From assembly GCA_964511065.1 (NCBI GenBank), contig CAZEEG010000013.1:1-64000 (forward strand): a stretch of 64,000 bases of DNA, in the 5' to 3' direction. Made by a program: the position numbers and the translations under genes. Within the stretch, counting starts at the first letter, position 1; every line of letters begins with the position of its first letter. This DNA comes from CALBRZ01 sp964511065 (GTDB lineage: Bacteria > Planctomycetota > Planctomycetia > Pirellulales > S012-138). Shown one piece after another: positions 43,001 through 49,329 of the stretch. Under the pieces are notes generated by a model, which did no database searches, was not told where the DNA came from, and was given only the letters and a program-made list of their open reading frames with translations.

Positions 43001-44046
43001 ACCGTACCTTCGGCGTGGTGCCGCAACCGCAGCCCCGTATAGTTCGTAAGCATGTTGGCACAATCGTGCAAAACGCCAGGGCTCGGTTGGTTGCCGAACC
43101 TCGCCACGAACGCCAGATCGTAATCCCGCGAAGTCGCCGGGTCCCCGTTGGGCAACGCCACGCAAGCCAAGGTTTGCCACCTTGGCGATGCGGTTGTGGG
43201 AGGGGGGGCGTCCTCCGGTCCGGCACCGGCCGCGGCGGCATCCTCCCCGTTGCTGACGCTGGTTACCAGCGACGGCACCAAGCCTTGCGAAATCAAGTCA
43301 CCCCAGCGGCCAGCCCGGCCGAAGTTGTAGACCGTCACAGCGACGGCGTCGGCCGGCAGGTATTCCAGCAGCCAGTCTTCGCCCAATTCTGCAGAGGCCG
43401 ACTGGGCAGCCTGGCGATTGTCTCCAGAGCCTGAGGCTGAAGGCTCCGCAGGGTTGGCGGGGTTGGTCGAATTGGCCGGATCGCTCGCACCTGATGGATT
43501 GGCAGGAGTCGCGGGGTTGGCAGGATCAGCCTGGTTCGCCAGGGCCACTGGAGGCGGCGCATCGCTGCTTGTGAGGAACCACACCCCGGTCAGACCGCCG
43601 GCCAGAACGACGAACCCCACCACGCCCAGAATCACCATCGTCTTGGGCGATATGCCGGAACTGCGCGAACCGCTCGACGCACCCGCGAATGCGGCCGGGG
43701 CGCCACCAAAACCACTCGGGGCGCCGCCAAAACCGCCCGGGGCGCCGCCAAGTCCAGCGGGCGCTCCACCAATACCGCCGGGGGCGCCACCTAAACCGCC
43801 AAATCCGCCCGGGGCTTGAGCGCCGCCAGGAGTACCACCGCCGAGCATGTTGCCCCACAGGTCGCCGCCTGCTGCCGCGGCGTCCACCGGTATTCCGCTT
43901 TCCATCGGCTGCGGTGCGCTTGGGCCGGGTTGCTCGGCCGGGACCACGAGTGGGTTGCCGCAGTTAGGGCATTTCACCTTCTTGCCGGCAAGATGATCGG
44001 GTGCCTTGAAGCGCTTTCCGCACGAACAGCCCACCACAATAGGCAT
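40027..44046 (-). CDS. Zinc-ribbon / DUF1559 / tandem OB-fold membrane protein with Gly-Pro collagen-like segment
   Basis: The 1,339-residue protein has several parts. A zinc ribbon with C7, C9, C26 and C29 (GCSCGKRFKAPDHLAGKKVKCPNCG) comes first. A Gly-Ala/Phe repeat region (about 65-130, GGAPGGFGGAPSGFGGAP) precedes one membrane helix (about 140-165, TMVILGVVGFVVLAGGLTGVWFL). An extracytoplasmic part follows, with a DUF1559-like segment (GTPLMSWRVTLLPYLGYSEEFGQ...EPWDSEHNAAIL). A collagen-like G-x-P stretch (GPGEPTGPGQPAGPGRPPG) comes next. Two tandem copies of a roughly 230-residue OB-fold unit close it (YRGKWVRVTGVLGEY and YNGKWIRITGVLRNY; DELVRAMEQEP and DDFVAEITKNR). The OB unit resembles the tRNA_anti-like family. 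An SD (GAGGG) lies 8 nt before the ATG. Function is unknown. Confidence 0.85.
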   Translation of the reverse strand: MPIVVGCSCGKRFKAPDHLAGKKVKCPNCGNPLVVPAEQPGPSAPQPMESGIPVDAAAAGGDLWGNMLGGGTPGGAQAPGGFGGLGGAPGGIGGAPAGLGGAPGGFGGAPSGFGGAPAAFAGASSGSRSSGISPKTMVILGVVGFVVLAGGLTGVWFLTSSDAPPPVALANQADPANPATPANPSGASDPANSTNPANPAEPSASGSGDNRQAAQSASAELGEDWLLEYLPADAVAVTVYNFGRAGRWGDLISQGLVPSLVTSVSNGEDAAAAGAGPEDAPPPTTASPRWQTLACVALPNGDPATSRDYDLAFVARFGNQPSPGVLHDCANMLTNYTGLRLRHHAEGTVAWFTFSDAIAQRLRAGGDDSPLAQRLREVGGHSFVHISLTPSSVREQLQTATSGPSTALLTPVLQQCQAVILTADVGQAFKAEAVFEPADSTQLDQTQAAVQSLVERLKQRASGSSDTQAIVSLDTLAQRFATTVVRAGNIARDERAVILRWEANPELAQLLAGQGANVLQRLVHANVASRRPVKLQEMLTAFTTHMSHQGQIPKNFSTSDGTPLMSWRVTLLPYLGYSEEFGQLRKDEPWDSEHNAAILNSLPPRLFAANPATPDGHADILAVTGKPGLGFLSLGDRSAGPNRPAGPGEPTGPGQPAGPGRPPGADVPGGPGIPLGPGAPGGPGMPMGPGAPTGPGLVADALFTMVVAVEVSPQQSVPWAKPEDYRWDPANPSQGLGPADSSDFLAVFGDSRILSIPKQSPAPGLEVIFASNRRGLIMPEGATLVVPQGNQDLRPYVWMFSGYKGLTETRDPLAALPDTPHSQLPDKPVSPAPARPTREQLPNADFTVTAEAFHREYQQDQAAHAQKYRGKWVRVTGVLGEYQPPPTDEAQVEYLLQVTPGTAVEAANVACGLADLEQWSRVLPGQTVELIGQGGGGSFAGPALSDCHIVNATGQGPPRMSVDELVRAMEQEPLETPIKYENKYLVLEGVVESIEQDKFGFPKRGLKSPTQYKVFFNGRNPDPLTPRDLKVGERVVVIGKVLTFFDMHVSLDFGGVLARPDAPGQQPGGGQPAAGSTSGTSSAVPATVRPTQELLRNAEATVTAKNFYLQYKSNPETYDQKYNGKWIRITGVLRNYKSESGRPLEAWLEATTQAGVDKTRITCQLAHFQHWVHVLPGQQVEFLGKVEESAESGPVVGLCYIVEASGEGPPRMTVDDFVAEITKNRAAARKKYEGQHLILEGVLASLERDPNGVEGRGLKSPPQCQLYWVGHAIDPTATIQLEVGQPVVIMGRISFQQNRVFVVQAGLIPPNPDQAATPPAVDASGAPPVPDIRPTNSNF

Positions 44047-44141
44047 GGGAAGAACCCTCTGAAATGGTACCCCTGCACTCGCACCGCTGTGGAGCGACTG
44101 AACGGGGCGTCGTGCAGACAGCGAACCTGCCAGAACGGCAT

Positions 44142-44762
44142 CTAGTTTCGCCGCCGCTCGCGCACGTACCGCACCAGGCAGCCCACGGCCACGGTTTCGG
44201 CCGTCTTTGGCTTTTCACCGGCCAGGGCGGCCTGCACGGCCTCTTCCACGTATTTGACCTTGATCATGTCGCCCGAGGGATTGTCGTCCATCGCGCCCAT
44301 ATAAATGACCTTACGATCCCGATCCAGCACGAAGAACTCGGGCGTGAACGTGGCCCCAAAATCCTTGGCAATCTTCTGCGATTCGTCGTACAGGTAGGGA
44401 AAGTTGTAGCCGTATTTTTCTGCACGGTCCTGCATGTCTTTCAGGCGGTCGCCCGGCACCCGATTGACGTTGATCGCCACCAGGGCCACCTTGCCCTCGG
44501 GGCCGCAATAGTCCTTGGCGAACTGGATCAAGCGTTTTTCGTAATCCAGGGCATAAGGGCACGTGTTGCAGGTGAACACCACGACCACGACCTGCTTGTC
44601 CTTGAGGTCGGCCAGCGAGTGCGCTTTGCCGTCCACGCCCGGCAGCTTGTTCCACGCGGGTGCGGTATCGCCGATGTCGAGAACCGGGTTGTACTTGCCT
44701 GCCTGGGCCGCGGTTGCCGCTGTTATCCACAAGGCCAAGGTACAGAGGGTCCGCAGCATCAT
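44142..44762 (-). CDS. Exported thioredoxin-fold protein (redoxin/AhpC-TSA type)
   Basis: The 206-residue protein starts with a signal peptide (MMLRTLCTLALWITAATAAQA). The thioredoxin-fold core runs DIGDTAPAWNKLPGVDGKAHSLADLKDKQVVVVVFTCNTCPYALDYEKRL, with the redox pair C65-x2-C68 in the CNTCPYA variant common in planctomycetes and verrucomicrobia. FGATFTPEFFVLDRDRKVIYMGAMDDNPSG carries the cis-Pro loop (TPEFF). It likely reduces or oxidises thiols outside the cytoplasm, in a role like TlpA or cytochrome maturation. AGGAG lies about 10 nt before the first ATG. It is separated from the OB-fold gene downstream by 95 bp on the same strand; co-transcription is possible. Confidence 0.88.
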   Translation of the reverse strand: MMLRTLCTLALWITAATAAQAGKYNPVLDIGDTAPAWNKLPGVDGKAHSLADLKDKQVVVVVFTCNTCPYALDYEKRLIQFAKDYCGPEGKVALVAINVNRVPGDRLKDMQDRAEKYGYNFPYLYDESQKIAKDFGATFTPEFFVLDRDRKVIYMGAMDDNPSGDMIKVKYVEEAVQAALAGEKPKTAETVAVGCLVRYVRERRRN

Positions 44763-44906
44763 GGTGAACTATCTCCTGCATTGATGCGGAAGAAGGTGCC
44801 GGAATTTCGAAGGCGACATGGCAGGGGCACAAGCTGGCAAACCCACCCTAACAGGGTGCCCCCCAGTGGTCAACGAAGTAGCTGGCCGACGGTTTCCTCT
44901 CGGCCG

Positions 44907-45671
44907 TTACTCCGGTTCCTTAGGCCAGATTTGCAGCACGACGTTCTCGACATAGCTACCGGGCGTCTTGTACACCGCTGCCCTCCGCAGGTTCAGCGGC
45001 GCCAGCAGGTTGCGTTGCCGGGCGACTCTCCGCTCTTCCACCCAGGCTGGCCCCTTGATCGCCAGCAATCGTCCAAACTGATCCCAGTGCGGAGCCAGCC
45101 ATGTGAGCAGCTTTTCCAGCCGCGCCACGGCGCGGACCACAATTGTATCGAACCGTTTTCCTCGCCGGCCTTTGCGCCCGCTGGAACGCGACTCGGCCTT
45201 AAGTAGGGCTTCTCCCCGGGCGTGTTCTACCCGAACCGGTACCTGGAGCGCTTTCACAATGTCTTGAACGGCCAGGGCCTTCTTGGCGACCGATTCGCTG
45301 AGGGTCACGTGCAGATCGGGCCGCACGATGGCCAGGATGATGCCCGGTACGCCGCCGCCGGTTCCAAAGTCCAATATGTGTTCGCCCTGCTCCAGCAGAT
45401 CGGCCACGGCCAGACTATCGACCACGTCGCGTGTGGCAAAACGGTCGTAGTCGGTATGCCGGGTGAGGTTCAGTTTTTGATTCCAGTCCCAAAGCAACTG
45501 GCAGTACTGCTCCAGTTGGGCGACTTGCTCGTCGGTAAGTGTCACCGCGCATCGGGCAAGGGCTTCGTGGAGCGTGCCCGATGCCCCCTCGGCGGCATCA
45601 GCCGCGGGGGCATGGGCGGTGTCGTCGGTGTGTTCGTCGGTAGAGTCAAAAGGTGATTCGTCGGCGGCCAT
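44907..45671 (-). CDS. rsmG: 16S rRNA (guanine-527-N7)-methyltransferase RsmG
   Basis: This 254-residue SAM-dependent enzyme, formerly called GidB, methylates G527 of 16S rRNA. It shows the family helix LEQYCQLLWDWNQKLNLTRHTDYDRFATRDVVDSLAVADLL, the SAM-binding ILDFGTGGGVPGIILAI, TLSESVAKKALAVQDIV and the late VVRAVARLEKLLTW...RLLAIKG. An Asp/Ala-rich N-terminal extension of about 30 residues is not conserved in the family. No SD precedes the ATG. The 300 bp upstream hold a pair of 42-bp repeats with a TATAAT on this strand (45793-45798). Confidence 0.93.
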   Translation of the reverse strand: MAADESPFDSTDEHTDDTAHAPAADAAEGASGTLHEALARCAVTLTDEQVAQLEQYCQLLWDWNQKLNLTRHTDYDRFATRDVVDSLAVADLLEQGEHILDFGTGGGVPGIILAIVRPDLHVTLSESVAKKALAVQDIVKALQVPVRVEHARGEALLKAESRSSGRKGRRGKRFDTIVVRAVARLEKLLTWLAPHWDQFGRLLAIKGPAWVEERRVARQRNLLAPLNLRRAAVYKTPGSYVENVVLQIWPKEPE

Positions 45672-45765
45672 GCGAGCGGGGCGTGGGATCCATTGGGAGA
45701 AAGCGCGGCGGCAAAGGCAGACCGCGACAAAACAAGGCCAGGGAAACGCAGCGGGGAAGTTTTAG

Positions 45766-45879
45766 CGGAAATTCATGGTGCCGGTGAGGGCCATTATACG
45801 TGCGCCACCCACTGGCCAATCGCCTGCTAACCGCCGCCGGAAATTCATGGGGCCGGCGAGGTCCGTTTAACGTGCGCCA
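45766..45879. repeat. Pair of 42-bp degenerate direct repeats upstream of rsmG
   Basis: Copies at 45766-45807 and 45838-45879 match at 36 of 42 positions, with a 72-bp period. Both begin cggaaattcatgg and end acgtgcgcca. Read on the minus strand, copy 1 contains a TATAAT (45793-45798) that could be a -10 for rsmG; copy 2 has TTAAAC at the same place. The middle of the repeat varies most. No protein is supported here. Confidence 0.6.
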
Positions 45880-45969
45880 TGCCACAGGGCTATCCAGCCG
45901 TACCGTTGGCTGGCGCCACCCGCCGGGTCAGCGCTGGCGAATCCACCAGCCTCTGGGGTTCGCCGGCAA

Positions 45970-48900
45970 TCAATCAACGTACCGAAAATCGAGCGATGCC
46001 CATAGTGCCTGATAGAACCGTGTCCACTGGTCGAGACGCTCCGCGGACAGGTCCGCCGACTTTTCTGGCAATGCCGGTGCCTTTTCCACCGCTTCCAGGT
46101 ATTGCCGGCTCAACTCGCGCTCCGCGGAGCTGGGAAGCCTCCCCAGCGATTGCTCATACGCAAGGTCGATCCGCTGGCCAAGCGATAGCCCCGGTTGCTG
46201 AAGGATTGCCCGGGCGGCTGCTTCGGCTTCCTGCATCACAAATGGGCTATTCATCAGCAGCAGGGCCTGGGTGCTGCGGGTGCTGACATTGCGCTGGCCC
46301 TGCACGATGTTGGGGTCGGCCATGTCGAACACTTCCAGCAAATCGAGTAGCGTGTTGCGGAAGACAGGCAGGTACACGGTCCGGCGAGGCTCGCGGAATT
46401 CATAGCCCAATTCGCTCCGCGTGCCGGGGCGGATCGTGGCGCCGCCGACACTGCGATCCAGCCTGCCCGAGATAAACAGCATGGTATCGCGGAGGGCTTC
46501 ACCCTCGAGGCGGCGGCGGTTCTGGTGGCTCAACAACCGGTTCTCCGGGTCAACCCGCAGCGCATCCTCGCTCGCCTGGCTGCTCGCCTGGTATGCCTGG
46601 GTCAGCATGATCGTACGGATCAGTTGCTTCACCGACCAGCCGTTCTGGATGAACTCGGTGGCCAGGAAATCGAGCAACTCGGGATGGCTGGGCGTCTCGC
46701 CCGTGGTGCCGAAGTTGTCCACGCTTCGCACCAGCCCCTGTCCGAACAGATGTTGCCACACACGGTTGGCCATCACCCGGGCCGGAAGCGGGTTGTCAGT
46801 CGAGGTGATCCATTGGGCCAGTTGCAACCGGCCGCTTTGATCCTCGGGAATAGCGACTTGCGAACCCGGCAGAACCTGCAGGAATCCTCGCGGCACGATC
46901 GGCCCCAGCTTGTGGACATTGCCGCGGATGCACAGGTGATAGTCGCCTGGCTGGGCTTCATCTTGAACGCCCATCGCCTTGGGAACTTCCGGGGCCGCGC
47001 GGTCCATCGCAGCCAATTCGCCTTGCAGCTTCTTGACTTCCTGGTTCGCAGCATCCAACTGCTTGCGAAGGGGAACGGCCGCCTGTTCCGCCTTGGCGCG
47101 TGCCTCGGCCTGGGCAGCGGTTGTGTCTGCCGCATCGCCCTGCGGGATAAACTGCGCGGCGTCGGCAATCACGTGGGCGGTTGTGCCCTGGTTGGAAATG
47201 GTCACGCTGCCGCCTTCGGCAGCAAACCGGAAGGTGCCCACCGAAACAAATTGGCCGTCGGCCGCCGGTGGTTTTGTCTGGTCGATGGTGACCGTGGTTT
47301 CACCTTCCGCGTGGGCGATGATCACGGGCACGCTCGGCGCCCGATTGGTGCTGGGCGTGTACGACAGCCGAACTTCGTACATGCCGGGCCGAGGCAACTT
47401 TGGCCGGTAGATCACCCGCTTGGTTCCCTTGCCGCTGGCCCCGTCGTGCAGGTAATCGGCACCGACAAACGGCCGGTTGAAACTCGATGCCTGCCACGCG
47501 CCCACCACCTCGGCCTGGTCGGTATCCAGCACGATGCCCTGCAGCGGCCCATCGGGCGATAGCAGCTTGAGTTCGCTCTCAAGCTGCCGGACCTGCTTCT
47601 GGGCCGCGGCCAGCGCAGCGGCTACTTTTGCCCGCAGGGCCTGATGCTGCTCGACCGCGGCGGCCTGCTCTGGCGCCATCGGCAGCGACTGCTCGACCCA
47701 GCCAGAAACATTGCCCGGCGTGAGCGACTTGGTGCTGCGGAAGATACCGGCCAGGGCGTAGTAATCGCGGGTAGGGATGGGGTCGAACTTATGATCGTGG
47801 CAGCGGGCGCAGGAGACGGTCAGCGCCAGCAGCGCCTTGGAGACCGCGTCGATCTGCTCATCGATCACATCCATCCGCAGCAATTCCTTATCCTGGGTTT
47901 CGTAGTTGTGCGGCCCCAATATCAGGAAACCCAGCGCCGCCAGATTCTCGGTTTGCTCTTGCGGAGTTTCATAAGGCAACAGATCGCCGGCAATCTGCTC
48001 GAGGATGAATCGGTCGTACGGCTTGTCGGCGTTCCACGAACGGATCACGTAATCGCGATAGCGCCACGCGTTGGGGAACAGCAGCGTCCGCCCGCCGCCG
48101 CTGCTCTCGGCAAAGCGGGCCACGTCGAGCCAGTGCCGCCCCCACCGCTCACCAAAATGGGGCGAAGCCAGCAGGTGATCGACCAGCCGGGCAAATGCAT
48201 CCGGCCGCTTATCCGCCAGAAAGGCCTCGATCTCCTCCCGCGTGGGCGGAAGGCCGATCAGGTCGAAATAAGCTCGGCGAATCAACGTGCGGCGGTCGGC
48301 GCGGGGGGCCGGTTGCAGGCCCGAAGCGTCCATGACCGCAAACAGGTAGCGGTCGATCTCACCCGCCGACCAGTCATCGTGCGGTAACCGTGGAGCGGGC
48401 GTTGGCTCCAGCGGCCGGAACGCCCAAAACTGCCGCCCAGCTTCCAGGTCGATTTCCGGGGCACTCGCAAGTGCCTTGCCATCGCGCGGATCGACCGCGC
48501 CATCGGCAATCCACTTCTCGAAATCGGCAATCACAGCCGCGGGCAGTTTGCCCTCGGGGGGCATCTCGAAGGTCTCAAACCGCAACGCCCCGATGAGCGA
48601 GCTTTCCTCCGGCTTGCCGGGCACCACGGCCGGGCCAGAATCCCCGCCGCGCCGCGTGCCTTCCCTGGTGTCGAGCAGCAGGTTGGCTTGCAGCGGCCGC
48701 GCCTCCTGCGAGTGGCACCGATAACAATGCTGAGCCAACACGGGCCGAATCTTCTTTTCGAAGAACTCGAGTTTCGCCGGATCGGCCTCTTGGTTGGATG
48801 GCCGCGCTGCCGCCTGGGCCGGGGTCGTCACCTCGGTGCCATCGCCGGGCGTTCCTTCGGCCGCAGGCAAACGGACTGCCATCACAGCGGCCGCCAGCGA

Positions 48901-49038
48901 AGATGCCAACAGCACGCACAACCAGCAGCACAGCGTGACGCCGCGCCGCCCCGAACCATTGTTCCGGCCCGCAGCCGCCTCGCGGCAACGTTCACTCGAA
49001 CCGAGGGAGCGGGAAGTTGGGCGGTGCAATCCGAACAT
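45970..49038 (-). CDS. Planctomycete cytochrome C-type / DUF1549 / DUF1553 protein
   Basis: The 1,022-residue exported protein starts with a long signal region (hydrophobic CCWLCVLLASSLAAAVMA at about 37-54) after a GAGGAG SD 6 nt before the ATG. The haem-binding motif C-x2-CH (LAQHCYRCHSQEARPLQANLLLDTREG) lies near 104. DUF1549 follows (FAFRPLEPTPAPRLP...TLIRRAYFDLIGLPPTREEIEAF; SPHFGERWGRHWLDVARFAES), then a carbohydrate-binding-like insert (about 540-700), and DUF1553 (RVMANRVWQHLFGQGLVRSVDNFGTTGETPSHPELLDFLA; LEGEALRDTMLFISGRLDRSVGG). Such proteins are abundant in planctomycetes and are usually paired with a DUF1501 sulfatase-like protein. No DUF1501 gene is adjacent here. An electron-transfer role in polysaccharide breakdown is suspected for the family but not shown. 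Confidence 0.93.
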   Translation of the reverse strand: MFGLHRPTSRSLGSSERCREAAAGRNNGSGRRGVTLCCWLCVLLASSLAAAVMAVRLPAAEGTPGDGTEVTTPAQAAARPSNQEADPAKLEFFEKKIRPVLAQHCYRCHSQEARPLQANLLLDTREGTRRGGDSGPAVVPGKPEESSLIGALRFETFEMPPEGKLPAAVIADFEKWIADGAVDPRDGKALASAPEIDLEAGRQFWAFRPLEPTPAPRLPHDDWSAGEIDRYLFAVMDASGLQPAPRADRRTLIRRAYFDLIGLPPTREEIEAFLADKRPDAFARLVDHLLASPHFGERWGRHWLDVARFAESSGGGRTLLFPNAWRYRDYVIRSWNADKPYDRFILEQIAGDLLPYETPQEQTENLAALGFLILGPHNYETQDKELLRMDVIDEQIDAVSKALLALTVSCARCHDHKFDPIPTRDYYALAGIFRSTKSLTPGNVSGWVEQSLPMAPEQAAAVEQHQALRAKVAAALAAAQKQVRQLESELKLLSPDGPLQGIVLDTDQAEVVGAWQASSFNRPFVGADYLHDGASGKGTKRVIYRPKLPRPGMYEVRLSYTPSTNRAPSVPVIIAHAEGETTVTIDQTKPPAADGQFVSVGTFRFAAEGGSVTISNQGTTAHVIADAAQFIPQGDAADTTAAQAEARAKAEQAAVPLRKQLDAANQEVKKLQGELAAMDRAAPEVPKAMGVQDEAQPGDYHLCIRGNVHKLGPIVPRGFLQVLPGSQVAIPEDQSGRLQLAQWITSTDNPLPARVMANRVWQHLFGQGLVRSVDNFGTTGETPSHPELLDFLATEFIQNGWSVKQLIRTIMLTQAYQASSQASEDALRVDPENRLLSHQNRRRLEGEALRDTMLFISGRLDRSVGGATIRPGTRSELGYEFREPRRTVYLPVFRNTLLDLLEVFDMADPNIVQGQRNVSTRSTQALLLMNSPFVMQEAEAAARAILQQPGLSLGQRIDLAYEQSLGRLPSSAERELSRQYLEAVEKAPALPEKSADLSAERLDQWTRFYQALWASLDFRYVD

Positions 49039-49329
49039 ACTTGCTCCTCGCAGCGGCAGGGGGTGCCTGGTGGGTGGGCGGAATACAGGCCACCGGTATG
49101 AACCTGGCTGCCCATTCTAGCGTTTTTTGACTACTTCGCAGAAAATGTCCACTTCATTTCATATCGTTCCAGCCGAGCACGGTTGATTCTGCCGGAAAAC
49201 GCAGCGCCAACAGCACGGCCTGCTCGATCGGGGGGCAACTTTCCATGGACGCTGGTCGCAACGTTCAGGAATTTTGCAATCGGCCGCTCGTGGATTGGTC
49301 CCTCGCCATCGCCCGGTGCATTTAGGCGT

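Noticed and set aside
45646..45885. 79-residue minus-strand frame with an internal peptide repeat (WRT-NGP-HEFP)
   Set aside because: The repeat follows directly from the 42-bp DNA repeat; no SD and no family match, so I treat it as DNA-level structure.
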